Shown: piece by piece, positions 9,045-17,706 of the stretch
How the letters are laid out: the number at the start of each line of letters is the position of its first letter
Numbering within the stretch: position 1 is the stretch's first letter
Source: Flavobacteriales bacterium BRH_c54
Lineage (GTDB): Bacteria; Bacteroidota; Bacteroidia; Flavobacteriales_E; Vicingaceae
Assembly: GCA_000961845.1 (NCBI GenBank)
Contig: LADZ01000003.1
Location: 1 to 35,619 of the forward strand
Length of the DNA stretch: 35,619 nucleotides
Direction: 5' to 3'
Translations under genes and position numbers: made by a program
The notes under the pieces: model-generated
The model's database searches: none
What the model was told of the DNA's origin: nothing
The model's input: the letters and a program-made list of their open reading frames with translations, nothing else

Positions 9045-10463
9045 TTATTGATGTGATGCTACTGTTGCCTTTTCTTCTGTTTTTTCTTTAACAATTTGAG
9101 CCATTAATTCTGCTTCTATTGCTAACTGACCATTAACATATCCTTTACCACTCATGTGAACTATTCCTCTTCTTATAGGGGATAATAATTCCAATTTAAA
9201 AACTAAAGTATCTCCTGGAATTACTTTTCTTTTAAATTTCACACCATCAATTTTCATAAAATAAGTCATGTAATTTTCCGGATCTGGAACTTGACTAAGT
9301 ACTAAAATCCCACCCGCTTGAGCCATCGCCTCAACCTGAAGTACTCCAGGCATTACCGGATTATTTGGGAAATGTCCTGTAAATTGTGGTTCATTCAACG
9401 TAATATTTTTCACCCCAACAATACTACTTTCATCCATTTCAATGATTTTATCAACCAATAAAAACGGGTATCTGTGAGGTAATAGTTTGGCAATTTGATT
9501 GATATCGTAAACAGGCTCTTTTGTTAAATCGAAAAATACATTTCCTTTCTGCTGTTTTTTAATTTCTTGTTTAATAATTTTAGCAAAATCTACATTGCCT
9601 TTATGTCCCGGACGAGCAGCTAAAATATGTCCTTTTATTGGTTTTCCAACTAAAGCTAAATCCCCTATAATATCTAGCAATTTATGTCTTGCAGGTTCAT
9701 TTTGAAAATGGAGTGTTAAGTTATTTAACACTCCTGCTTTATCAACTTTAATATGAGGCTTCCCCAGTAAATCAGCAATTTCATCCAATTTTTCTTGAGG
9801 CAATGGCTTATCTACTAAAACAATTGCATTATCTAAATCTCCACCTTTAATCAAGCCATTTTTTGCCAATACTTCTAATTCTCTTAAAAAAACAAAAGTT
9901 CTGCATTTAGAAATTTCTTCGACAAATTCACCTGCATGATACATATGAGCATGTTGTGTACCTAATATTACAGAATTGTAATCTACCATAACAGTTATCC
10001 TAAACTCATCTTGAGGAACAGCCAACATTTCTGTATGTCTTTCTATGTCTTCATAAGTTAAGTTATCCGTAACAACAAAATAGTCTTTTTCGGCTTCTTG
10101 CTCAACAATACCTACTTGGTTAATCATACTTACAAAAGGAAAAGCACTTCCATCCATAATTGGAACTTCAGGACCATCTAGTTCTATAAGTGCATTATCT
10201 ATTTCCAAACCAAACAAAGCAGCTAAAATATGCTCTGTTGTGTGTACTTTTACTCCATCCTTAGCTAATGTAGTACTTCTGGAAGTATCTACAACCAAAT
10301 TAGCATCGGCCGGAATTATTGGCTGACCTTCTACATCTGTTCTTTTAAATTTAAACCCGTGATTATCGGGTGCTGGATTTACTGTTAATGTTGCTTTTAC
10401 GCCTGTATGTAGTCCTACTCCGACTACTTTAAATGAATCTTTTATTGTTTTTTGTTTTGCCAT
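9045..10463 (-). CDS. lpxC/fabZ: Fused UDP-3-O-acyl-GlcNAc deacetylase / 3-hydroxyacyl-ACP dehydratase
   Basis: 472 residues in one uninterrupted frame. Residues 1-about 305 are LpxC: Glu77-His78 in TTEHILAAL, His260 and Asp264 in HKLLD (zinc ligands with His78), and His287 in ARPGHKGN. Residues about 318-460 are FabZ: LLPHRYPFLLVD, then GHFPNNPVMPGVLQVEAMAQ with catalytic His364 and Glu378. LpxC makes the committed step of lipid A synthesis; FabZ removes water from 3-hydroxyacyl-ACP in fatty acid elongation. Both act on the shared 3-hydroxyacyl-ACP pool, which explains a fusion. The fusion is normal for Bacteroidota, not an assembly artefact. Confidence 0.97.
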   Translation of the reverse strand: MAKQKTIKDSFKVVGVGLHTGVKATLTVNPAPDNHGFKFKRTDVEGQPIIPADANLVVDTSRSTTLAKDGVKVHTTEHILAALFGLEIDNALIELDGPEVPIMDGSAFPFVSMINQVGIVEQEAEKDYFVVTDNLTYEDIERHTEMLAVPQDEFRITVMVDYNSVILGTQHAHMYHAGEFVEEISKCRTFVFLRELEVLAKNGLIKGGDLDNAIVLVDKPLPQEKLDEIADLLGKPHIKVDKAGVLNNLTLHFQNEPARHKLLDIIGDLALVGKPIKGHILAARPGHKGNVDFAKIIKQEIKKQQKGNVFFDLTKEPVYDINQIAKLLPHRYPFLLVDKIIEMDESSIVGVKNITLNEPQFTGHFPNNPVMPGVLQVEAMAQAGGILVLSQVPDPENYMTYFMKIDGVKFKRKVIPGDTLVFKLELLSPIRRGIVHMSGKGYVNGQLAIEAELMAQIVKEKTEEKATVASHQ

Positions 10464-10530
10464 ACTAGTTAAGTTTAGCGTTTAGCGATTTATAGTTAGG
10501 TTATTTTGAAACTATTTATGCTAACCTTTA

Positions 10531-11559
10531 TTATTGGTTATTCTTTTCTAATTTATCTAATCTGTCTAAAATTTCAGGAAGTTTTTTAAACCCTACATAA
10601 GCACGTTTATAATCTCCAATATAAAAGGCCGGAGAACCTTGTACTACAGTCCCTTCAACTTTAATATTCGCTCCAATTCCTGATTGAGCTGCTATTTTAG
10701 TTCCGTCAGCAACAGTTAAATGACCGGCAACTCCTACCTGTCCTCCCATCATACAGTTTTTTCCAATTTTTGCTGAACCTGCAATTCCCACCTGTCCAGC
10801 AATTGCTGAGTTCTCCCCTATTACTACGTTATGTGCTATGTGTACTAAATTATCGAGTTTAACTCCTTTTTTAATAACCGTAGATCCCATTGTAGCTCTA
10901 TCAATTACTGTATTTCCTCCTATTTCTACATCATCTTCAACAACTACATTTCCTATTTGAGGAACTTTACTATATACATTACTTTCATCTGGTGTAAAAC
11001 CAAAGCCATCTGAACCTATTACCACTCCCGCATGAAAAATACAATTTTTTCCTACTACAGTTTCATCCATCAACTTAACTCCTGAAAATAAAATAGTATT
11101 ATCTCCTATTGTTGTATTATCTCCAACATAAGTGTTTGGATAAATCTTAACATTATTGCCTATGGTAACATTCTCTCCAATATAAGCAAAAGCTCCTACA
11201 TAACAGTTTTCTCCTAATTTAGCTGATTCAGAAATGAAAGATGGTTGTTCTATTCCTGTTTTACTTCCTTTCATTTGCTGATAAGTCTCCAATAACTTAG
11301 CAAAACACTCATAAGCATTATCCACTTTTATTAACGTACATGTATCTTTAACGGATTTTTGAAGTTTTAAATCTCTATTTATAATAACTATAGAGGCATC
11401 CGTAGTATATAAATAATGCTCATAAGCCATATTTGCCAAAAAAGAAATGGATTGAGGTTCTCCCTCTTCAATTTTAGACAATTTGTTTACCTTAACCTGA
11501 GAATTACCTATAACCTCTCCATTAAGTATGCCTGCTATTTGTTCTGCTGAAAATTCCAT
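10531..11559 (-). CDS. lpxD: UDP-3-O-acylglucosamine N-acyltransferase
   Basis: 342 residues from the ATG at 11559 ([14 protein letters not shown]). An upstream in-frame TTG (11568) lies inside a candidate -7 element, so it is not a plausible start. The N-terminal uridine-binding domain (about 1-100) is followed by many hexapeptide repeats of the left-handed beta-helix ([30 protein letters not shown]) and the segment DGFGFTPDE. The pattern [12 protein letters not shown] carries the conserved His of LpxD. It catalyses the third step of lipid A synthesis, N-acylation to the UDP-2,3-diacylglucosamine precursor. First gene of the lpx-efp unit, 67 bases ahead of lpxC-fabZ. Confidence 0.96.
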   Translation of the reverse strand: MEFSAEQIAGILNGEVIGNSQVKVNKLSKIEEGEPQSISFLANMAYEHYLYTTDASIVIINRDLKLQKSVKDTCTLIKVDNAYECFAKLLETYQQMKGSKTGIEQPSFISESAKLGENCYVGAFAYIGENVTIGNNVKIYPNTYVGDNTTIGDNTILFSGVKLMDETVVGKNCIFHAGVVIGSDGFGFTPDESNVYSKVPQIGNVVVEDDVEIGGNTVIDRATMGSTVIKKGVKLDNLVHIAHNVVIGENSAIAGQVGIAGSAKIGKNCMMGGQVGVAGHLTVADGTKIAAQSGIGANIKVEGTVVQGSPAFYIGDYKRAYVGFKKLPEILDRLDKLEKNNQ

Positions 11560-11565
11560 AAAAGC

Positions 11566-11597
11566 CAAAAGTACAAGTTTACTCAGAATTTAACTAA
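11566..11597 (-). promoter_or_regulatory. Candidate promoter of the lpxD operon, nearly leaderless
   Basis: Minus strand: TACTTTTG (11573-11566) matches TAnnTTTG fully; a weak -33 TTAG (11597-11594) lies 20 bases upstream. Only 6 bases separate it from the ATG at 11559, so the transcript would have almost no leader. It fixes the lpxD start downstream of the TTG at 11568. Confidence 0.5.
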
Positions 11598-11679
11598 TTT
11601 TTATTTATAAGATTTATCGGTTTTTTTTTCACATGAACTTCTATTTTTATCACAATCATTGAAAATACAACTATTTTAT

Positions 11680-11710
11680 TTAGCCTAATTCATTTAAGTA
11701 TGTATTTTTG
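11680..11710 (+). promoter_or_regulatory. Candidate promoter of the SLC13 transporter gene
   Basis: TATTTTTG (11703-11710) fully matches TAnnTTTG; TTAG (11680-11683), a 3-of-4 match to the -33 element, lies 19 bases upstream. The ATG at 11729 would have a leader of about 13 bases. It diverges from the lpxD promoter within a 169-base intergenic region. Confidence 0.5.
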
Positions 11711-11728
11711 TTTTCTATTTGCACAATT

Positions 11729-13522
11729 ATGGATTTCAATACCATTATAACAATTGTTCTACTTTTAGGAGCTTTTATACTCTTTATTACAGAAGTACTT
11801 TCGGTAGATTTAGTTGCTCTTCTTATTATGGCTGCTTTTGTGTTGTTTGGTGTTATAACTCCAGAAGAAGGTATTAGCGGATTTAGCAACAAAGCCACTA
11901 TTACTGTTGCTTTTATGTTTGTACTAAGTGCTGCACTATTAAAGACAGGAGCTTTGCAAGTATTGGCTTTAAGACTTTCTTCAATTTTTAGAAAAAACTT
12001 TTATATTGGTATGGGATTAATGATGTTGTTAATAGCATTTTTCTCTGCTTTTGTAAACAATACCCCTGTAGTAGCAATTTTCATCCCTATTATTATTCAA
12101 ATTGCTAGTGCTTCTAACCATAGCGTCACCAAAATGCTTATTCCACTTTCTTTTGCTTCTATTTTTGGCGGAACTTGTACACTTATTGGCACATCAACCA
12201 ATTTATTAGTAAACGGAATTGCAGAAAAAGAAGGAATTGCTCCTATAGAAATGTTCGACATGACGATTATGGGATTAATACTCCTTTTTGCTGGAGTTAT
12301 TTACATGCTTTTAGTGGGTATAAAACTGTTACCAACAAGAATCAACGAAAAAGATTTAGAGGCAAAATTTGGAATGAGAAACTACCTTACAGAAATTGAA
12401 TTGCTTCCTAACTCAGAATCGGCAGGAAAGTCTATTATGGAATCTTCTCTTTTAAAGGAAATTGATATTGATATTATTGAAGTACGAAGAGAAAAAGAAA
12501 GTTTTATGCTTCCTGCCGGAGATTTTATTTTACAAGCAAATGACATCCTAAAAATAAGATGCAATATTGAAAAGATTAAATCACTTAAAGACAAAGTAAG
12601 AATTATGAGCGAATCACCATTAATGATTGGTGATAATGACTTAAAAGAAAAAAATTCTACCTTAGTTGAATTAATTATTACTTCCAACTCTTATTTTGAT
12701 GGAAAAACCTTGAAAGATGTCGATTTCCGAAGAAGATTTAGAGGTATTCCTTTGGCTATCATGCACAGAGAAGATGTTGTACATGAAGATGTTTATCGAA
12801 CAAAATTAAAGTCGGGAGATGTTATTCTTGCTGAAATAAAAAATCACTACATTAAAGAGTTAAAAAAACAAGAAACCCAGCAAGACGCTCCATTCGTTTT
12901 ACTTTCGGAAAGCAATATTGTTGATTTTGATAAGAAAAACTTTAGCATCGTGCTAAGTGTTATTTTAATAGTGGTGGCTTTAGCTTCGTTTAATATTTTA
13001 GATATTATGACAGGCACCATTTCGGGAGTAATAACATTAATTCTACTAAAATGTCTTTCAATGAAAGAAATGTATGAAGCCATTAATTGGAAAATTATTT
13101 TTCTGCTTGCCGGATCAATAAGTTTCGGAGTTGCATTAAAAAATACCGGATTAGATTATAAAGTAGCTAATACTATAATTAATAACCTAGGTACTTGGGG
13201 ACCAATTGCCATTATTTCAGGATTGTACTTACTAACCACAATAACCACAGAATTTATTTCTAACAATGCTACTGCAGCATTATTAACACCCATAGCCATT
13301 GTTACCGCTTCAAACTTAGGGTTAAACCCTTTACCATTTTTAATGACCATTATGTTTGGTGCTTCAGCAAGTTTCATGACTCCAATAGGCTACCAAACCA
13401 ATACCATGGTATATAGTGCCGGAGGTTATAAGTTTAAAGATTTTATAAAAACAGGACTTCCTTTAAGTATTATCTATTGGATATTAGCTTCACTTTTAAT
13501 CCCATACTTTTTTCCATTTTAA
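11729..13522 (+). CDS. SLC13-family (DASS) permease with central TrkA-C/RCK_C domains
   Basis: 597 residues from the ATG at 11729; an upstream TTG at 11708 overlaps the -7 element. Several hydrophobic helices (about 1-205) contain [11 protein letters not shown] and [10 protein letters not shown], the helix-breaking SNT-type sodium site. Two cytoplasmic RCK_C-like domains follow (about 205-375; [21 protein letters not shown] is typical). A second membrane half then contains [13 protein letters not shown], the paired SNN motif. This arrangement is the common bacterial 'SLC13 family permease' with two RCK_C domains, which moves small anions such as sulfate or dicarboxylates with cations. Substrate cannot be read from sequence. 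The next gene starts 17 bases after its stop. Confidence 0.88.
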   Translation: MDFNTIITIVLLLGAFILFITEVLSVDLVALLIMAAFVLFGVITPEEGISGFSNKATITVAFMFVLSAALLKTGALQVLALRLSSIFRKNFYIGMGLMMLLIAFFSAFVNNTPVVAIFIPIIIQIASASNHSVTKMLIPLSFASIFGGTCTLIGTSTNLLVNGIAEKEGIAPIEMFDMTIMGLILLFAGVIYMLLVGIKLLPTRINEKDLEAKFGMRNYLTEIELLPNSESAGKSIMESSLLKEIDIDIIEVRREKESFMLPAGDFILQANDILKIRCNIEKIKSLKDKVRIMSESPLMIGDNDLKEKNSTLVELIITSNSYFDGKTLKDVDFRRRFRGIPLAIMHREDVVHEDVYRTKLKSGDVILAEIKNHYIKELKKQETQQDAPFVLLSESNIVDFDKKNFSIVLSVILIVVALASFNILDIMTGTISGVITLILLKCLSMKEMYEAINWKIIFLLAGSISFGVALKNTGLDYKVANTIINNLGTWGPIAIISGLYLLTTITTEFISNNATAALLTPIAIVTASNLGLNPLPFLMTIMFGASASFMTPIGYQTNTMVYSAGGYKFKDFIKTGLPLSIIYWILASLLIPYFFPF

Positions 13523-13539
13523 AATCCTTCAAATTAATT

Positions 13540-14139
13540 TTGATTAAAACGATATTAACCATATTAACCTTTTTCATTTTTGCTTTTTCAGAAGATATTG
13601 TTGCTCAAAATAATAAAGGCAAAATGCAAATGGAAATCAATCGGCTAAACATTGCTTTATATGGTTCAACCTACAGAGATAGAATTACTTTTGAAAATAA
13701 TTTTGGTGATGGTTTTGGTTTTTCATCTATTATTTATTTTCCATTTAGATGGAGTATAGATTACGCCAACAATTTTAATGACTCAACAGCTAATAAAGGA
13801 GAATTTAATAATAGACTTTTTCTGATAAGACCTGTAGCTCTTTTTAATTTAAGTGACCAGGGAAGTGCTACAACAGGAGCAGGGTTCCAATTTAGCTTTC
13901 TTATTATTGAGCAGTGGTATATTGAATTTTTGATAGGGACAGTTTGGGCTGAAAGTAAGAAAATTTCTACCGATGGAATTAACGAAGGGTTTAATCTTTC
14001 TCAAGGATTTTATTTAACAAAACCTATCCACCAACATTTTTCACTTTCTGCCGGATTTAACCACATTTCTTCAGCACATATTTTTAACAGCAAAACCAAT
14101 CACGATCAAATTATATTAGGAATAAAATATATTTTTTAA
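13540..14139 (+). CDS. Outer-membrane beta-barrel, possible PagL-like lipid A 3-O-deacylase
   Basis: No ATG precedes the conserved part, so the TTG at 13540 is proposed. It lies 17 bases after the transporter stop and gives a 199-residue protein with a credible signal peptide (MIKTILTILTFFIFAFSEDIVAQ). The body alternates beta strands and ends in LGIKYIF with a terminal Phe, typical of outer-membrane barrels. Near the end His175-x-Ser177 (FNHISSAH) is followed 14 residues later by Asp189. PagL uses His-x-Ser with a Glu at the same spacing, so this may be a PagL/acyloxyacyl-hydrolase relative with Asp in place of Glu. The family call rests on that motif only; a plain barrel of unknown function is the alternative. 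A longer open frame begins at a TTG at 13477 inside the transporter gene and seems unlikely. Confidence 0.5.
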   Translation: MIKTILTILTFFIFAFSEDIVAQNNKGKMQMEINRLNIALYGSTYRDRITFENNFGDGFGFSSIIYFPFRWSIDYANNFNDSTANKGEFNNRLFLIRPVALFNLSDQGSATTGAGFQFSFLIIEQWYIEFLIGTVWAESKKISTDGINEGFNLSQGFYLTKPIHQHFSLSAGFNHISSAHIFNSKTNHDQIILGIKYIF

Positions 14140-14143
14140 TCTA

Positions 14144-14174
14144 TTTTTTCAACTTAAAAAAATATGTAGTTTTG
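14144..14174 (+). promoter_or_regulatory. Candidate promoter upstream of the DUF4197 gene
   Basis: TAGTTTTG (14167-14174) matches TAnnTTTG; TTTT (14144-14147) is a 3-of-4 -33 match 19 bases upstream. It would give a leader of about 115 bases before the ATG at 14293. I see no strong structure or known riboswitch in that leader. Confidence 0.35.
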
Positions 14175-14292
14175 GATAGTATAAAATCTTTATTAAAAAC
14201 AATTTAAATAAAACGACCATAAGTAAAATTTTCTTACACAAGGGAATAATTATTTAGGGAGCTACATATGACCGAATTAATAAAATAAAAAT

Positions 14293-15006
14293 ATGAAAAA
14301 CAGAATATTAGTATTTGCAACAGCTTCATTCTTAGTGTTAGGCTGTGCTGAAATGACCAACGTTTTAGAAGAAGTAAACAAACAAACCACTGGTGAAGCT
14401 CCATTAACCAACGGAGAAGTTATTGGTGGTTTAAAAGAAGCATTAACCGTTGGTGCAAATAAATCTACGGACCTAACTTCTAAAATGGATGGCTTTTATA
14501 AAAATCCCGAAATTTTTATCCCTTTTCCTCCGGAAGCTATTAAAGTAAAAGAAAAAGTAATAGCATTGGGGATGGAAAACCAAGTAAACGACTTTGTATT
14601 AACACTTAACAGAGCCGCTGAAACTGCAAGTAAGGAAGCTGCTCCAATTTTTATTGATGCTATTAGAAACATGAGCATTTCTGATGGTTTTGCTATTTTA
14701 AAAGGAGAAGACAATGCTGCTACCAACTATTTAAGAGAGAAAACTTCTGCTCAGCTAAAAATAAAATTTAATCCAATAGTAAAAAATGCTATTGAACAAG
14801 TGGAAGTAACTAAATACTGGAATCCAATTATTACTACTTATAACAAAATTCCTTTTATTGAAAAACAAAATCCGGATTTAGAAGATTACGTTACTACCAG
14901 AGCAATGGAAGGTTTATTTTTAATGATACAAAAAGAAGAAGCGAATATCAGAAAAAATCCTGCAGCTAGAGTAACCGATTTGCTTAAAAAAGTTTTTGGA
15001 AGCTAA
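14293..15006 (+). CDS. DUF4197-family lipoprotein
   Basis: 237 residues. The N-terminus is a lipoprotein signal with lipobox LVLGC (Cys18), so the mature protein should be lipid-anchored in the envelope. The body is helical and matches the DUF4197 pattern: GGLKEALTVGANKSTDLTSK near the start, NPEIFIPFP, the central LNRAAETASKEAAPIF, LREKTSAQL, and DYVTTRAMEGLFLMIQKEEANIRKNPAARVTDLLKKVFG at the end. Function of the family is unknown. It is followed 29 bases later by the Nudix gene on the same strand. Confidence 0.85.
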   Translation: MKNRILVFATASFLVLGCAEMTNVLEEVNKQTTGEAPLTNGEVIGGLKEALTVGANKSTDLTSKMDGFYKNPEIFIPFPPEAIKVKEKVIALGMENQVNDFVLTLNRAAETASKEAAPIFIDAIRNMSISDGFAILKGEDNAATNYLREKTSAQLKIKFNPIVKNAIEQVEVTKYWNPIITTYNKIPFIEKQNPDLEDYVTTRAMEGLFLMIQKEEANIRKNPAARVTDLLKKVFGS

Positions 15007-15035
15007 TTTATCAAAAAACGCATCAAAACAAAAAA

Positions 15036-15584
15036 ATGAACAACCCTTGGGAGACACTAGAAAGTCGACTGAAATACGACAATAACTGGATTAGTGTTAC
15101 CGAACACCAGGTGATAAATGCAGGTGGGAATAAGGGAATCTATGGTACTGTTCATTTTAAAAATTTAGCTATTGGCATTATTCCTTTAGACGAAGAAAAT
15201 AATACTTGGTTGATTGGTCAGTATCGTTATCCATTAGACCAATACAGTTGGGAAATTTGTGAAGGTGGTGGAAAGCTAAATATTCCTCCTTTAGAAACTG
15301 CTAAAAGAGAGTTATTAGAAGAAACAGGCATCACCGCCAAACAATGGAATCCTTTGCTAGAAATGCACCTCAGCAACTCTGTTTCTGATGAATTAGGAAT
15401 CATCTATATTGCTAAAGAGTTAACTTTTTCTGCTCCACAACCAGACGAAGATGAAGTACTTCAACTTAAAAAAGTAAGTTTTGATGAAGCTTTTAATATG
15501 GTAATGAATGGCGATATTACTGACAGTCTTTCTGTCGCAGGAATTTTAAAAACCAAAATTTTATTAGATAAAGAAGTTATTTGA
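15036..15584 (+). CDS. Nudix hydrolase, ADP-ribose pyrophosphatase-like
   Basis: 182 residues. The Nudix helix REL-L-EETG is present (Arg91, Glu92, Glu95, Glu96, Gly98), preceded by EICEGGG as in ADP-sugar pyrophosphatases (IGQYRYPLDQYSWEI resembles the 'QYR' segment of that group). The loop between the conserved Gly and the first Glu is two residues longer than the G-x5-E consensus. It probably hydrolyses a nucleoside diphosphate sugar such as ADP-ribose, using magnesium bound by the Glu cluster. The exact substrate is not determined. It is the last gene of the plus-strand run and converges on the acyltransferase gene. Confidence 0.88.
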   Translation: MNNPWETLESRLKYDNNWISVTEHQVINAGGNKGIYGTVHFKNLAIGIIPLDEENNTWLIGQYRYPLDQYSWEICEGGGKLNIPPLETAKRELLEETGITAKQWNPLLEMHLSNSVSDELGIIYIAKELTFSAPQPDEDEVLQLKKVSFDEAFNMVMNGDITDSLSVAGILKTKILLDKEVI

Positions 15585-15620
15585 AGCTCTTTTCAACATT
15601 TTGTTAAACCCTATTATCTT

Positions 15621-17417
15621 TTAAAGCATTTCTTTTTCGATAAATAAGTCCATTATTTTTTCATCATTAAACTCCTTTGATAACTGTTTAATTGTTGTTT
15701 GTGGAACTTCCATTAAGTCTAAAAATACAAAACCATCAAGCGCATTATTAAACTTAGGATCAATATTAAAACCCACTATTTTTGCATTTTGTTTTATATA
15801 TTTTTTCAGTAAAATAGGAATTCTAATTTTATCTGGCTCAATGTTTTCAATCATTTTATCTAATTTAGAAAAATCATTTTTAGCTACACTAACTAATGAT
15901 TTTATATTTGTTTGTTTTAAATTTACCTTAAACTTTTTTCGGGGGACAACAAAAGAAGCAATTAAATCATCAAAATAATTTTGTTTTACAAATTCAACAA
16001 TTAATTCTTTAGAAATACTTGTAAAGTCATTACTAATACTTACAGGCCCAATTAAATAACGATAATTAGGATTTTTAATCAAAAAATAAAGTATTCCTTT
16101 CCATAGTAAAAATAATGGTTGTGGATTTTTTTGATACGATTTTACTATAAAAGACCTACCTAATTCTAATGACATTTTTAACCTAGGAACTAATGGTTTT
16201 TTAAGCTTAAACAAACTATTAATGTATAATCCTTTTTTTCCATAAAGTTTAAGTATAGACTCTCCTTTACCAATTCGATAAGCTCCTACCAATTGTTGTT
16301 TTATTTTATCCCACAAAAACAAATGATGATAATATAAATCATACTTATCAATATCCGTAGCTTTTCCTGTCCCTTCACCTATCTCCCTAAAAGTTATTTC
16401 TCTTAAAATTCCTATTTGTGTCAGTACTAAAGGAATTTCTTCGGCAGGAGTACAATAAATTTGAAAAGTACCATTATCTAATAATAAATAGTCGGATGAA
16501 AGTTGACTTACTTCTTCTGCTAATACAGTATTGGGCAATAAAGGATTTATAGGTTGACTGATTCTTTTATAATACAAGTTTTTTAAGTTATCATTATTGA
16601 ATTTATTGGTATATTTTAATGCATAAGTTCTATTTCTAATATAATCAGCCAATTCATTGGTATTGTCAAATTGATTTAAATCAGAAACGGCTATCGGATT
16701 ACCTATTGAAACGCTAATATTTTTATTTTTTTTATTGAATACTTCTGATGGTAATTTAGCTGTCCTCAGCTTAGGGTTAATCATTCCTAACACATGAAAC
16801 AAATGACTATTAGCTCCTTCAAAATAGATTGGAATAACAGGTACTTGAGCCTTTTTTATTAACTTAATAGAAGTAATGCTCCATGTTTTATCTACAATTC
16901 CTAATTTGGCTTTTACAGTAGATACTTCTCCAGCAGGAAAAATACCTATAGGACAATTATTTTTTATTGTTTCTAAAGCAGTTTTTAGCCCATTTATACT
17001 ACCTTCTTTTCCATATTCAAAAGAATTTACTGGTAAAATAACGTTACTTAAAGGAGTAATGTTTTTTAATAAATAATTAGCAATCACTTTAAAATCAGGA
17101 CGCTTTTTCAAAACAATATAAAGAAGAATTAAACCATCAATACCGCCAAAAGGATGATTAGATACTGTTATAAAACTTCCACTTTCCGGAATTCTATCTA
17201 ATTCACTATCCAACACTTTAATATTTATTTGAAGTCTTTTTAACACCAATGCAATAAACTCTTCTGTGTTAGTACTTTCATTAAGTACCTCGTTATAAAA
17301 GGTGTTTATCTTAGTTAATTGAAGTAATTCCATTAAAAACCCTGAGAATGGAGCCAAATGCTTATTTTCTTGTTTAATAAATTGATGAAATGTTTGTTTA
17401 TTAATAAGCTCTTGCAT
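15621..17417 (-). CDS. Bifunctional acyltransferase, OlsF-like (PlsC-type domain plus GNAT-type domain)
   Basis: 598 residues. The N-terminal part (about 60-280) is a lysophospholipid acyltransferase domain: SNHPFGGIDG (His88, Asp94) replaces the HX4D motif, and FPAGEVS (160-166) corresponds to the FPEGTRS block. The C-terminal part (about 310-500) resembles the OlsB/hemolysin-type GNAT acyltransferase, with ITFREIGEGTGKATDIDKYD, VGAYRIGKG and SLELGRSFI. This two-domain layout is known from OlsF-type enzymes that build N-acyl amino acid lipids (ornithine lipids; related enzymes make glycine lipids in Bacteroidota). Which amino acid is used cannot be read from sequence. It stands alone on the minus strand between convergent and divergent neighbours. 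Confidence 0.82.
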   Translation of the reverse strand: MQELINKQTFHQFIKQENKHLAPFSGFLMELLQLTKINTFYNEVLNESTNTEEFIALVLKRLQINIKVLDSELDRIPESGSFITVSNHPFGGIDGLILLYIVLKKRPDFKVIANYLLKNITPLSNVILPVNSFEYGKEGSINGLKTALETIKNNCPIGIFPAGEVSTVKAKLGIVDKTWSITSIKLIKKAQVPVIPIYFEGANSHLFHVLGMINPKLRTAKLPSEVFNKKNKNISVSIGNPIAVSDLNQFDNTNELADYIRNRTYALKYTNKFNNDNLKNLYYKRISQPINPLLPNTVLAEEVSQLSSDYLLLDNGTFQIYCTPAEEIPLVLTQIGILREITFREIGEGTGKATDIDKYDLYYHHLFLWDKIKQQLVGAYRIGKGESILKLYGKKGLYINSLFKLKKPLVPRLKMSLELGRSFIVKSYQKNPQPLFLLWKGILYFLIKNPNYRYLIGPVSISNDFTSISKELIVEFVKQNYFDDLIASFVVPRKKFKVNLKQTNIKSLVSVAKNDFSKLDKMIENIEPDKIRIPILLKKYIKQNAKIVGFNIDPKFNNALDGFVFLDLMEVPQTTIKQLSKEFNDEKIMDLFIEKEML

Positions 17418-17668
17418 ACAATATATAGATTTAAAATAACAAACAAAAATGTTCGTTTAATATGTATTATATGTATAAAAATCATTAATTTTTTATGATT
17501 CAATTGGTTACTTTATGTAATCACACTAATATATCTTGGAAATATCTACTACTATTCCCTTCTCGAACTAATAAGCAATAAAAAATACCATCTAAGAACT
17601 TACCTAATACCGATGACAAACAGTAAATAATATCTTTCAATAGAACTTAAAGAAGCTAAAAAAAATAA

Positions 17669-17700
17669 TTTGTATTAGAAGTTATTTAAAAATAAATTTG
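17669..17700 (+). promoter_or_regulatory. Promoter of the queuosine-precursor transporter gene
   Basis: TTTG (17669-17672), 20 bases, then TAAATTTG (17693-17700), a full match to TAnnTTTG. The ATG at 17707 lies 6 bases beyond the -7 element, so the transcript should be leaderless or nearly so. The rest of the 289-base gap back to 17418 holds nothing I recognise, and no preQ1 riboswitch can fit. Confidence 0.65.
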
Positions 17701-17706
17701 TCTTTA

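Noticed and set aside
9045-10463. LpxC and FabZ in one frame, considered as a frameshift or assembly fusion.
   Set aside because: The fusion is standard in Bacteroidota and both domains have intact catalytic residues.
13477-13539. A longer N-terminus for the PagL-like protein starting at a TTG within the transporter gene.
   Set aside because: It would put an extra hydrophobic stretch before the signal peptide and overlap the transporter; the TTG at 13540 gives a normal signal peptide.
17418-17668. Gap upstream of the queuosine-precursor transporter examined for a preQ1 riboswitch or small RNA.
   Set aside because: No preQ1-type stem and A-rich tail was seen, and the promoter lies directly at the start codon, leaving no room for a leader riboswitch.
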